Shown here one piece after another: positions 13,900-22,170 of a DNA stretch of 30,519 bases. How positions within the stretch are numbered: position 1 is the first letter of the stretch; every line of letters starts with the position of its first letter. The notes under the pieces were generated by a model. It was given only the letters and a program-made list of their open reading frames with translations, did not search any database and was not told the DNA's origin. This stretch comes from JAAYKM01 sp964408155 (GTDB taxonomy: Bacteria; Desulfobacterota; Syntrophia; Syntrophales; JAAYKM01): the NCBI GenBank assembly GCA_964408155.1, contig CAYOYJ010000008.1, forward strand, positions 1 to 30,519, given 5' to 3'. The translations under genes were made by a program, and so were the position numbers.

Positions 13900-14868
13900 T
13901 CACCTCTCACGACCCTCACGTCCGCGAAAAGTGAATTCCGTGCCGCTCATGTTAAGCAAAAACGCTTCCGGCATGGCCTCTTCGATCCACCCGGTCGCCT
14001 CCCTTCCGGTACAATGGCAAGGAACGATATAGCATGGATTGAACCGGTGCAAGGCATCCAAAACAGGCAGGACCTGTGCCCTGGTCTTACCTGTAAGATG
14101 GAAACCGCCCATAACGGCAAATATTCTTTTTTCTCCGGTCAGCCTGATGGCCTGATCAATCGTATTGATAATACCGGCGTGAGCGCAACCCGTGATAATA
14201 ATCAATCCCTGGCCCTTAAGCAGCACGGCAATGGCGGAATCATCCGAAAAATCATCCCGCCTGGTCACCCCATTTTCCCGGAAGTACGAATCTGATTCGG
14301 TTTTTTCAAAATCATGGATGCGCGGCACTTCTCCCAGAAAAAGTGCATTCCCCCGCAGGACCGGAGAAGGCTCCCTGGTTTCGTGGAGATCGAATCCGGC
14401 GTTTGCGAGACGACGTCGAGTCAGCGGAGGCATATGATACGCGAGTGTTTTGTTCAGAGAATGTCGAAAACGCCTGAAGGCATCAGGATGTACCACCAGC
14501 GGCATGCGGTTTTGACCGGTTGCTTTTAAAAGCCCTTTTAATCCGCCCCAGTGATCGGCATGGCCGTGTGAAAGCACAAAACTCTCCACATCTTTCAAGT
14601 TCAGACCCAGCATCTTCACATTTTGGACGGCTCCGGCGGGCGAAAAACCACCGTCGAACACCATGGATCCGACCTCACTGTCCCGACAAGTACGGATTAA
14701 AAGAGAAAACCCATGCTCCGCGCGCAGAGGTTGTTTCAGGCCACCGCACCGCGGATAGCCTCCCCGGGTTATGACGTCACTGTTGTCCATCACCGTCAAG
14801 TCCGTGCAGTTATCCAAAAGGGTAATGATGTTGACCTGATCAAGTGGATGTAAGGGGAACGATTCCAT
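13900..14868 (-). CDS. MBL-fold metallo-hydrolase, dihydropterin-ribofuranosyl-aminobenzene phosphate synthase-like
   Basis: A 322-residue metallo-beta-lactamase fold protein with the metal motif HGHADH (His101, 103, Asp105, His106), an upstream FDGGFSP segment and a downstream IITGCAHAGIINTI stretch. The combination SHGHADHWGG plus GCAHAGI is typical of the group annotated as 7,8-dihydropterin-6-methyl-4-(ribofuranosyl)aminobenzene 5'-phosphate synthase-like, though the real bacterial substrate is not settled. The start codon lies 15 nt after the end of the YqeB-like gene, so the two are probably one operon. A co-transcribed pterin-like hydrolase beside a selenium-molybdenum hydroxylase factor is suggestive but unproven. 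Confidence 0.85.
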   Translation of the reverse strand: MESFPLHPLDQVNIITLLDNCTDLTVMDNSDVITRGGYPRCGGLKQPLRAEHGFSLLIRTCRDSEVGSMVFDGGFSPAGAVQNVKMLGLNLKDVESFVLSHGHADHWGGLKGLLKATGQNRMPLVVHPDAFRRFRHSLNKTLAYHMPPLTRRRLANAGFDLHETREPSPVLRGNALFLGEVPRIHDFEKTESDSYFRENGVTRRDDFSDDSAIAVLLKGQGLIIITGCAHAGIINTIDQAIRLTGEKRIFAVMGGFHLTGKTRAQVLPVLDALHRFNPCYIVPCHCTGREATGWIEEAMPEAFLLNMSGTEFTFRGREGRER

Positions 14869-14883
14869 GAGCGGTTCCGAACA

Positions 14884-15717
14884 TCAGGAGATTCGGGCAG
14901 GCAACTGCAAAAGAATCGCCTCAAGGACGGCCCCGCCAAGCGCCCGGGCTTTATCGGAAATGGTAAAACAAGCCTCTCTTTTACCTCGCGGATCGATATC
15001 CCCCGACTTTAAGTTCGCTGAGACGACCATGCCATCCCGCAGAAGCCCCCGCACAACCCCGTTGATCCGGGCGTGCACGGGCGCTCCGTCAACAGTCGCC
15101 ACAACATCTCCTTTCGCGACCGTATCGCCGATCATTTTGACGGCATGAAAAATCCCCGCCTGCGGCGCCCGCAAAACCCTTTCGATGCCATGTCCGCCGA
15201 TGACTCCGGGCACACCCGTATCCGGTTCCGCCTGTCCTTGAAAGATGAGGCGCCCCAGATCGTGACCCCGGTTGGTTTCAATCACGATATGGACATCCTG
15301 ATTGGCGGTAAATCCGGGACCCAACCCTAAAACCAGCGGGGCGTCGCAGATTTCCGTCCCGATATTTCTTTTGGCCAGAATCGCGTCCACGATAACATGG
15401 GGTCTTAATGCGCCTTTAACTGTGTTGGCCGGATCAATAAGCAGAGGGATCTCCCCTTTTTCCCAAGTCCCCTCAATTTTTTCCGGATGGTCGACTTTCA
15501 CCGCGGTAACCCCTTCCACCTTCATCGTCCCGTCATAGACGGCTTCGCTAAATGACACGGCTCGTCTTACCGCCAGCGGACCAGAAACTTCCGTCATACA
15601 GAGCAGGAAGCCGCTTCTGAAAAGGCGATGCGCAACACCTGTCGCCAGCTCGCCGGCACCGCGGATCAGAACCTTGGTTTGGCGAACCTCTTCAAATAGT
15701 AAGGGCCGGTTTTCCAT
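14884..15717 (-). CDS. yqeB: Selenium-dependent molybdenum hydroxylase system protein, EF2563/YqeB family
   Basis: About 277 residues with the family's N-terminal Rossmann-like VLIRGAGELATGVAHRLFRSG and the LLIDPANTV and GLGPGFTANQDVHIVIET segments, followed by a biotinyl-like beta domain (AGIFHAVKMIGDTVAKGDVVATV). The EF2563/YqeB family is found in genomes with selenium-dependent molybdenum hydroxylases, where it is thought to help form or insert the labile selenium cofactor. I chose the ATG at 15717 because AGAGGTG lies 6 nt upstream; a GTG 9 nt earlier is inside that site. The next transcription unit upstream on the same strand is a molybdenum hydroxylase operon, which supports that role, although a strong terminator separates them. 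Confidence 0.88.
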   Translation of the reverse strand: MENRPLLFEEVRQTKVLIRGAGELATGVAHRLFRSGFLLCMTEVSGPLAVRRAVSFSEAVYDGTMKVEGVTAVKVDHPEKIEGTWEKGEIPLLIDPANTVKGALRPHVIVDAILAKRNIGTEICDAPLVLGLGPGFTANQDVHIVIETNRGHDLGRLIFQGQAEPDTGVPGVIGGHGIERVLRAPQAGIFHAVKMIGDTVAKGDVVATVDGAPVHARINGVVRGLLRDGMVVSANLKSGDIDPRGKREACFTISDKARALGGAVLEAILLQLPARIS

Positions 15718-16132
15718 AATCTTCACCTCTGCGATTCAGCAGATTCAATCCGCCAATCCTCCTTGATTGATTCGTGTTTATCGCCCGTAGACGAATATTT
15801 TGCAAATTCCGAATAGGCATTTCTTCTCTCCTTTGTCACCGGATCCTTTTTCAGTTTACACCTCTTGTCTGCACCCCCCCGGGGGACCTGTATCGTTCAG
15901 TTTATTTCGGCAAGGACTCCGCAATCTTGATCGTGGCAAAAAACTCTCCCTTTATGAAGAAAACAAAATATATGCCGCATATTATGGAAAATCCATTATT
16001 TCTATATTCCATTTGTTATCACCATGTTAGCACGCAAACGTTCAAAAAAAGCAGCAGGTGATTCACCTTCGGAACAGCAAATACGATTTCTTCTGCTTCA
16101 AAAAGGTTGCAAATATGGAACTGTCCATGCGT
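15718..16132. other. Intergenic region between yqeB-like gene and the molybdenum hydroxylase terminator
   Basis: About 415 nt, presumably containing the yqeB promoter. The only coding candidate is a 42-codon minus-strand frame (15820 to 15692) with a good GGAGAG site before its ATG and an end overlapping the yqeB start. It resembles no family I know and could be a leader peptide or chance. A C8G5-like run near 15875 has no obvious role. Confidence 0.4.
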
Positions 16133-16172
16133 AAAAAAAGGGGGCCGGCCGCAACCAATGGCCACCCCCCTT
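16133..16172 (-). terminator. Rho-independent terminator of the molybdenum hydroxylase operon
   Basis: On the minus strand GGGGGTGGCC pairs with GGCCGGCCCCC (small bulge), followed by a run of seven T (16139-16133). It lies about 30 nt after the stop of the large subunit gene. Confidence 0.9.
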
Positions 16173-16201
16173 GGGTTTGACGGTTAAGTTATTTGAAAAT
16201 C

Positions 16202-18556
16202 TTATTTAACACCCTTCTCCCTGATCGCCTTCAGAATCTTCTCCGGCGTCGCCGGCGCATCGGTGATCATGACGCCGATGGCATTCCGGATCGCGTTCAG
16301 AACCGCTCCGGGAGGATTGGCCAGGGCGCCTTCGCCCGCGCTCTTGGCGCCGTAGGGTCCGATCGGGTCGGGCTCCTCGACCAGGATGTTGGTGAACTTG
16401 GGCATATCGCAAGGACCGGGCATCTTGTAATCCGTGAAATTGCTGTTCAGACACAGGCCGTTCTTGTCGTAGTAGGTCTCCTCCATCAGGGCCATACCCA
16501 TGCCCTGCTGGAAGGCGCCATCGTTCTGGCCCTCGCAGGACGGCGGATGGATGGCGCGGCCGATGTCGTAGGCCTGGATCGCTTCCAGCACCTTCACCTC
16601 GCCCGTTTCGATGTCCACTTCCACTTCCGCAAAGCAGGCAGCGAACGGCGGCGAGTTGTGGGGCGCAAAATAGCTCGCGTAACCCTGGATCTGCCCGGGA
16701 ATACCGATCGTCTTGCCCGTCGCCGGATCGACAAAGTTGTAGACACCCAGAGACGTGATGGTCTTGATATCGATGGACTTGTCGGGGCTCCCCTTGACAA
16801 AAATCTTCTTATCTTTCATCTCCAGGTCATCGACGTTGGCTTCCAACTGGCGCGCCGCCCGGTCGAAAAGCTGCTTTTTCACGTCTTCACAGGCCGCCTT
16901 GACGGAACCGCCGCCGACGTACAAGGTCCGGCTGGCATGGGCGCCGATATCAAAGCCTGACGCGTCGGAGTTGCCCGTCAGGAGATGGACGTCATCCAGG
17001 TCGAATCCCAGGGTCTCCGCCGCGATCATTTTCAGGGACGTATGGGCGCCTGTTCCCAAGTCGGAACAGGAAAGAATCACTTCCGCCGTCGCGTCCTCGT
17101 TGAGTTTCACTGTCGACGTCGTATGCTCCAGGAGCATCGGCATGGCGCCGCTCGTGTGGTTCATGACGGACACACCGAGCCCACGCCGTTTGGGACCCGT
17201 CTGATTGGCGTACTTGGCCCGCTTTTCCTTCCAGCCGATCGCTTCGGCGCCTCTGCGGAGACACTCGTCGAGAGCGCAGGAGGGATACTTGAAGCCCAGG
17301 CACCAACCGTCGTCGCCGACGCCCTTATGCCACTTCATACGCCACTCGACCGGGTCGAGACCCAGTTTGTAGCACATATCATCGATGGTCTGTTCCATGG
17401 CAATATTGGTCTGTGAATTCCCGTATGAACGGAAGGCGCCACAAGGGGTCTGGTTCGTGTAATAGGTTTCCCCCTGGTAGCCGAGGGCGCCGAACTTGTA
17501 CATACCGACCAGCCAGGAGCCGGTCGTGAACTGTGTGCCCGATCCATGGGTGTAATAGGCACCTTTGTAAGAGGTCCAGCGGGCCTGACAGGCCACGGGG
17601 GTCCCGTCGTTCTTGAAGCCCATCTTCATATAGTACTTGCCGGGATGACGGCTCTCCGAGGCGATCCAGTCTTCCTCGCGCAGGTACTGGACCTTGACGT
17701 ATCTGCCCGGAACGGCCATGGCCATGGCGCAGGTCTCGGGCTCTCCGATCATACCCAGTTTACCGCCGAAACCGCCGCCGACGACGGTCTGGTTGATCTT
17801 GACCCGCGTCATGGGCAACTGGAACAGGCGGGCAATCTTTGCATGGACGCACTTGGGCATCTGCGTCGATGTCCAGCAGTTGAGGCGGCCCTGGTCGTCA
17901 TACAAAGCCACATACGCATGGGGCTCCATCTGGCACTGCTTGACCTTCGGCGAATAAAAGGTATTCTCGATGATCAGGTCGGCATTCTTCATCTCCGCCT
18001 CGGCATCCCCCCAGCCGTACGTGTTGTTCGGGAACATCTGCTCAGGCAGCTTGAAAGCCAGGTTCCCCGGCTTCAGCGGGGTGAACTGAACCGCATCCGG
18101 CTTCATCGATTCTGCCGCCGTCAGGTACACCGGCAGGGGCTCGTACTCGACGACGATCTTCTCCGCCGCACGCTCCGCCGCCTCTTCCGTCTTGGCGATA
18201 ATCCCGCAAATGGCATCGCCCTGGTGTTTAACGTAATCCGTGAAAACAAGCTGATCCTCGATATCTCCCAGCAACTGACCCACCGGCTCCGGAACCATCA
18301 AATCCAAAACGCCCGTGTTGTAACCCTTCTGGGTCACATCCTTGGGGCCCAGCACTTTTACCACGCCGGGAACCTTCGCCGCTTCCGACAGGTCCAGCTT
18401 CGTCACCTTCGCATGTGCATATTTCAGACACCGGACAATCTTGCCGTACAGCATGCCCGAAAAAACCAAGTCGGCGGCATACGCTGCCCGACCGGTGATT
18501 TTTTCCTTGGCGTCAACCTTGGGGATTCTTTTCCCGATAACAGCAAATTCACTCAT
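16202..18556 (-). CDS. Xanthine dehydrogenase-family molybdopterin-binding subunit
   Basis: A 784-residue large subunit with the aldehyde oxidase/xanthine dehydrogenase 'hammerhead' domain at the N-terminus (about 18-140) and the molybdopterin-binding domain after it. Visible motifs are VGGGFGGK (259-266), GAFRSYGN (373-380), a DLGTGAHT segment, and GAKSAGEGA with the expected catalytic Glu at about 742. The length is normal for a separate Mo subunit. The usual 'GAFRGFG-PQ' appears as GAFRSYGNSQ, a variation near the active site that may mark a different substrate class. The enzyme would hydroxylate a heterocycle, aldehyde or similar compound with water as oxygen donor. Its neighbours encode the 2Fe-2S and FAD subunits, and the yqeB-like gene downstream suggests a selenium-containing active site (inference). 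The exact substrate cannot be assigned. Confidence 0.92.
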   Translation of the reverse strand: MSEFAVIGKRIPKVDAKEKITGRAAYAADLVFSGMLYGKIVRCLKYAHAKVTKLDLSEAAKVPGVVKVLGPKDVTQKGYNTGVLDLMVPEPVGQLLGDIEDQLVFTDYVKHQGDAICGIIAKTEEAAERAAEKIVVEYEPLPVYLTAAESMKPDAVQFTPLKPGNLAFKLPEQMFPNNTYGWGDAEAEMKNADLIIENTFYSPKVKQCQMEPHAYVALYDDQGRLNCWTSTQMPKCVHAKIARLFQLPMTRVKINQTVVGGGFGGKLGMIGEPETCAMAMAVPGRYVKVQYLREEDWIASESRHPGKYYMKMGFKNDGTPVACQARWTSYKGAYYTHGSGTQFTTGSWLVGMYKFGALGYQGETYYTNQTPCGAFRSYGNSQTNIAMEQTIDDMCYKLGLDPVEWRMKWHKGVGDDGWCLGFKYPSCALDECLRRGAEAIGWKEKRAKYANQTGPKRRGLGVSVMNHTSGAMPMLLEHTTSTVKLNEDATAEVILSCSDLGTGAHTSLKMIAAETLGFDLDDVHLLTGNSDASGFDIGAHASRTLYVGGGSVKAACEDVKKQLFDRAARQLEANVDDLEMKDKKIFVKGSPDKSIDIKTITSLGVYNFVDPATGKTIGIPGQIQGYASYFAPHNSPPFAACFAEVEVDIETGEVKVLEAIQAYDIGRAIHPPSCEGQNDGAFQQGMGMALMEETYYDKNGLCLNSNFTDYKMPGPCDMPKFTNILVEEPDPIGPYGAKSAGEGALANPPGAVLNAIRNAIGVMITDAPATPEKILKAIREKGVK

Positions 18557-18579
18557 GAGTATCCTCCTTTCCTTCCTGC

Positions 18580-19062
18580 TTAGCGTGTGGAGGCCATGAC
18601 TTCACTGGCCTTCTGAATCGCCTGTACGATCTTCACATATCCCGTACAACGGCAGATATTCCCCTCCAGCTCACGACGGATTTCCTCCTCCGTCGGCTTC
18701 GGGTTCTTCGCCAGGATACTCACCGACTTCATGACCATGCCGGGCGTGCAATAACCGCACTGAACCGCGTGCTCGCTGACAAACGCTTCCTGAATCGGAT
18801 TCAGTTTTCCGTCCTTCTCCAGGCCGGCCGCCGTTGTAATGTTCGCACCGTCCATCGTCGCCGCCAGGACCAAACATGCCAAAATGCTCTTCCCTCCGTC
18901 TACGACAACCGTGCAGGCTCCGCATTCGCCGGTACCGCAACCGTACTTCGTCTCCGGCATCCCCAGATCCTCTCTGAGTACCTGAAGCAGCGTCCGATTC
19001 ACCGCAACGTTCAGGCTACACGCTTCTCCATTGACATACAGTGTTATGGAACGAGTCTTCAT
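18580..19062 (-). CDS. Xanthine dehydrogenase-family 2x[2Fe-2S] subunit
   Basis: A 160-residue small subunit with both 2Fe-2S domains. The plant-type N-terminal cluster uses Cys 42, 47, 50 and 63 (YGCGTGECGACT then LAC), and the helical C-terminal cluster uses Cys 102, 105, 137 and 139 (QCGYC and ICRC). It passes electrons from the molybdenum site to FAD. The ATG at 19062 follows AAGGAG by 6 nt; a longer frame would add ten unlike residues. It lies 36 nt after the FAD subunit gene and 23 nt before the Mo subunit gene, so the three form one operon in the order FAD, Fe-S, Mo. Confidence 0.95.
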   Translation of the reverse strand: MKTRSITLYVNGEACSLNVAVNRTLLQVLREDLGMPETKYGCGTGECGACTVVVDGGKSILACLVLAATMDGANITTAAGLEKDGKLNPIQEAFVSEHAVQCGYCTPGMVMKSVSILAKNPKPTEEEIRRELEGNICRCTGYVKIVQAIQKASEVMASTR

Positions 19063-19098
19063 CTTCTTCTCCTTATCGTCTTGGTTAGTCAAGTTCGC

Positions 19099-19956
19099 TT
19101 ATGCAAGGGCTTTCTCAATGGTCCGCTTCAGCAGCACACCGGCTACCTCTTTCCGGTACCATGCGCTCGAGCGCACATCATCAATCGGTGTCACGTCCGC
19201 CTTCACCGCTGCTTCGACATCCTTCAATACGGCTTCCGTGATTTCCTTACCCTTGATGATCTCCTCGGCCTTCTTCATCCTCACAAGCGTCGGCGCCACG
19301 CAACCCATCGCAAGACGCGCCCCCTGGCAGACGTTGCCTGACATGTCCAGACTGACCGCTGCATTCAGCTTCGAAAGGTCCTGATCCGATCGCGTCATGC
19401 GCTTGAACGCCGATTTGCCGACCTTCGCGGGAATCTTGAACTCGACCGCAAACTCGAAGGGCTGACGCGCCGTCTGACGATAACCCGTCCAGAAATTATC
19501 GATATCCACTTCCCGCTTGCCCGCGGCGCCCTGCAGCACAACCGTACCCCCAAGGGCCAGCACCGCCGCACAGCAGTCTCCCGCCGGTGAAGCTCTTAAA
19601 ATGTTGCCGACGACCGTCGCCTTGTTGCGCGTCTGGGGCGTCCCGTTCACGCAGGCCGACTGCCAAAGCGCAGGATAGTTCGTTCTGACTATATCACTGT
19701 CCACAACCTGCGCCACTTTGGCCATCGCCCCGATTCTCAGACCATCGGTCGGATCGTAAATCAGATAATCCAGGCCCGGAACTTCATCCAAAGCCATAAC
19801 ATAATCCGATTTGAGCCCCGCCTTCATCAGGACAAGCAGGTCCGTTCCCCCTGCCATAACCGCTGCCTTGTTTTGATATTTGCTCAGCATCTCTACAGCT
19901 TCTGGAATGCTCTGGGGTACCAGCAGATCAAATTCCGGCAAAATACGACTGCTCAT
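19099..19956 (-). CDS. Xanthine dehydrogenase-family FAD-binding subunit
   Basis: A 285-residue CoxM/XdhB-type subunit. FAD-binding segments are VMAGGTDLLVLMK (near 34-46) and TVVGNILRASPAGDCCAAVLAL (near 115-136), and a CO dehydrogenase flavoprotein C-terminal domain follows. It lacks the extra four-Cys insertion of 4-hydroxybenzoyl-CoA reductase beta subunits, which argues against that specific enzyme. The ATG is preceded by AAGGAGG at 7 nt. It is the first gene of the operon and has a long leader of more than 500 nt that contains a terminator-like hairpin (20104-20142). Confidence 0.93.
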   Translation of the reverse strand: MSSRILPEFDLLVPQSIPEAVEMLSKYQNKAAVMAGGTDLLVLMKAGLKSDYVMALDEVPGLDYLIYDPTDGLRIGAMAKVAQVVDSDIVRTNYPALWQSACVNGTPQTRNKATVVGNILRASPAGDCCAAVLALGGTVVLQGAAGKREVDIDNFWTGYRQTARQPFEFAVEFKIPAKVGKSAFKRMTRSDQDLSKLNAAVSLDMSGNVCQGARLAMGCVAPTLVRMKKAEEIIKGKEITEAVLKDVEAAVKADVTPIDDVRSSAWYRKEVAGVLLKRTIEKALA

Positions 19957-20485
19957 ACAATAACCTCCTTATGGTATTAAGCCACACTAAATCAGTTAGT
20001 TCGATGATAATCCGGACCACGGGTAAAGCCGAAAGACTGTACCTCCCCCCCTTGCCACCTAACGAATTCACCTCCTCCCATTGCAATATGACTATGCCAA
20101 GAAACAGAAAAAGCCATTTCCCGGATATTAGAAAATGGCTTTCGTGTTTGTTGTCTTACTTGAGGAGAAATCTAATTTTTGCTTATTGCTATATTGCGGC
20201 CATGCTTTGAAATAAAGCATGTTAGAAGTTGATGCGCTGCGACATGCCCTGCTTGTTCTCGAAACACTTGATCTGTGAATCATCTTTTCACAATTCCCCT
20301 GAACGATACAGCATCCGAATGTTGGTCGTCAATTGTTTCAAACAAGAACACTGCCCGGCTCGCCTTACTTGGAAAACCGGTGAGAGTACCTATTACCGTA
20401 TTTCCTTCCGGCATGTCAAGGGAAAAACTGCGAGAAAAATTTATTTTCGCCGCGCCAAATCAGGATTTTCTCCCGTAAAGGAAAG
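19957..20485. other. Long leader/intergenic region upstream of the molybdenum hydroxylase operon
   Basis: Over 500 nt without a recognisable gene. It contains the terminator-like hairpin at 20104-20142, a perfect CATGCTTT/AAAGCATG hairpin (20201-20208 and 20214-20221, 5-nt loop), and a TTGTTTCAAACAA palindrome near 20333. Minus-strand transcripts starting to the right would cross all of these before the FAD subunit gene, so a regulatory leader is possible. Small frames on either strand look non-coding. Confidence 0.4.
20104..20142 (-). terminator. Terminator-like hairpin in the leader of the molybdenum hydroxylase operon (possible attenuator)
   Basis: On the minus strand AAAGCCATTT (20142-20133) pairs perfectly with AAATGGCTTT (20119-20110) around a 13-nt loop and is followed by a T-rich tail. 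It stands about 150 nt upstream of the FAD subunit start and far downstream of the aminotransferase gene's own terminator direction. No gene lies between that it could serve, so it may act as an attenuator. Confidence 0.6.
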
Positions 20486-20519
20486 AAAATATAAAGACGG
20501 CCTTTAAAAAAAGGCCGTC
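20486..20519 (-). terminator. Rho-independent terminator of the aminotransferase gene
   Basis: Perfect 10-bp arms GACGGCCTTT (20496-20505) and AAAGGCCGTC (20510-20519), with a T-rich tail on the minus strand, 56 nt after the aminotransferase stop. Confidence 0.9.
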
Positions 20520-20574
20520 CCGACGTGCAGAAAAGAGTTCGCCACACAACCGTATCTGTTGTGATTACGGACCA

Positions 20575-21879
20575 TTACCGGGCAGATTCGATATATTGCA
20601 CGATGCTCTGCGCGATCAGCGTGACGTTGTGCTCGAATTTATCCACATCCTTCTCCAATAACGTCATACGGAATCCAGGAATGGGTGTAAAAAAGGACGT
20701 CAGGGGCACGACGCAGATGCCGGTGGCGCCCAGGAGATAATAAACAAAGCGTTTGTCCAGGGGAATCTTGTCGTCCGCCAAGGCTTCGATATACTGTCTG
20801 ATCTCTGGATGCTCAATGGCCAGAGACTGTTTGTCGTTCAGAACCGATTCGTTGAAGACCGCCGTCATATAAAAGGCGCCGTTTGTGCGGTTGACGATCA
20901 GGAAGGGCACATCCTTTAATATGTTATAGGCGATGTTGGAGAGCTTCTCGTAATGGCGCACCCGTGATTCCAGATACTTGCCGTACTCCGGGTGTGTCAT
21001 AATCCGCGGTATCGAAATCTGGGGCAAGGTGGTCGAGCAAACCTCGGACATCTTCTGGGTCAGAATCGCATTGGCGTAGCGGTTAAAAACCTCATCCCGG
21101 TGGGCATTGTACACCTCCATCCAACCGCAGCGCGAACCCGGCCAGGGGAATTCCTTGGAAATGCCCTTCATGCTGATACCCGGCACGTCACCGATCACAT
21201 CACACAACAAGGTCGTTTTTTTACCATTATAGACAATATTCTGATACGTTTCGTCGGCGATGACAAAACATTCGTACTCTTTGGCAATGGCGACAATCTG
21301 CCGGAGAGTCTCTTCCGGATAAACGAACCCGGTCGGGTTGTCCGGATTGATGACCAAAATCCCCACGATCGAACTGTGACTCTTCACCTTCTGTTCCAGT
21401 TCTCGGAGATCGGGGGTCCACTTGTTGTAAGGGTTCATCCGATAGGTGTTCGGAGGGAACGACGCATGGAGCACTTCCGCCAGAAGGTGGGTGGAATAGG
21501 TAGGTTCCGGCATGATAATACGGGCATCCACCCGAATGGCGGTGTAGGCCCGGGCAATCGCGTCGCCCAGACCGTTGAAGAACAGGATATCATCGGAGGT
21601 AATCTGCGCACCGCCGCGCCTGTTGACGCGCTCGGCAAGAAAATCCCGAGTCTCGCTCATTCCCCGCGTCGGCGAGTAAGCATAAGAGGCGTCTTCATGC
21701 AAAATTCCGCTGAAGACCTCCTTCATCCATTCGGGGATTTTTTCCCCCTTCTGGATCGGATCGCCGATATTTTCCCAGACGACTTCAACCCCGTATTCCT
21801 TGAGCTTGTTGGCGACGGCCACAATACGCCTGATCTCGTAACTTAATCCGTTTCCACCTTTTGCAATGTCGAATCTCAT
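20575..21879 (-). CDS. Pyridoxal-phosphate-dependent class I/II aminotransferase
   Basis: A 434-residue fold type I aminotransferase. Visible are NPDNPTG (178-184), the cofactor-binding ADETYQNIVY with Asp209 and Tyr212, and the Schiff-base lysine in GISKEFPWPGSRCGW (Lys242) followed by the conserved Arg. It transfers an amino group between an amino acid and a 2-oxo acid using PLP, in the cytoplasm; alanine or aspartate type substrates are likely, but the substrate is not determined. The sequence is slightly longer than the 390-400 residues usual for the class. A GAGGAT ribosome binding site precedes the ATG. It is monocistronic, with its own terminator downstream. Confidence 0.93.
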   Translation of the reverse strand: MRFDIAKGGNGLSYEIRRIVAVANKLKEYGVEVVWENIGDPIQKGEKIPEWMKEVFSGILHEDASYAYSPTRGMSETRDFLAERVNRRGGAQITSDDILFFNGLGDAIARAYTAIRVDARIIMPEPTYSTHLLAEVLHASFPPNTYRMNPYNKWTPDLRELEQKVKSHSSIVGILVINPDNPTGFVYPEETLRQIVAIAKEYECFVIADETYQNIVYNGKKTTLLCDVIGDVPGISMKGISKEFPWPGSRCGWMEVYNAHRDEVFNRYANAILTQKMSEVCSTTLPQISIPRIMTHPEYGKYLESRVRHYEKLSNIAYNILKDVPFLIVNRTNGAFYMTAVFNESVLNDKQSLAIEHPEIRQYIEALADDKIPLDKRFVYYLLGATGICVVPLTSFFTPIPGFRMTLLEKDVDKFEHNVTLIAQSIVQYIESAR

Positions 21880-22026
21880 AATCTGCTTTTATCCTCAAAA
21901 AAAATAATGAATTGTTGAAAAGGTTCTCCAAGCAATTCCTGAGACTTATATACAAAATTCCCGGAAATGACCAGAAAAAATTTTTTGCCGGGTATCGGAA
22001 GACGGCATTCAGAAACCGAAATAAAT

Positions 22027-22040
22027 ATATCGAACGATAT
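22027..22040. promoter_or_regulatory. Short palindrome ATATCG-AA-CGATAT (candidate operator)
   Basis: Six-bp arms with a 2-bp spacer in the divergent region between the aminotransferase (-) and MBL hydrolase (+) genes. It could be a regulator site for either gene; no known consensus is matched. Confidence 0.3.
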
Positions 22041-22170
22041 CACTGTGTTGGGCCTGTCTAACTTCCTAATCCCGCGCGCGCCTCCTGTCTTCCGCCTTCC
22101 CTTCTTCCCTTTCCCCTTTCCTTATGTTATAGCCTCCCCATACCGTTTCCCGGAAAGGAACTTCCCGCTG

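Noticed and set aside
15774..16061. 95-codon plus-strand frame in the yqeB upstream region
   Set aside because: No ribosome binding site or family resemblance, and composition is unlike the neighbouring genes.
16193..18583. Long plus-strand open frames opposite the molybdenum hydroxylase large subunit
   Set aside because: They are antisense shadows of a clearly coding, motif-bearing gene and resemble no protein family.
20083..20099. Sigma-54-like sequence TTGGCA ... TTGC upstream of the FAD subunit gene on the minus strand
   Set aside because: The gap between GG and GC is 12 nt, not the strict 10 nt, so it should not function as a -24/-12 promoter.
2929..20253. Shared 13-mer CGACATGCCCTGC at about 2940 and 20240, both roughly 280 nt upstream of a gene start
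   Set aside because: A 13-base match between two places in a 30-kb window is expected several times by chance, and flanking bases do not align.
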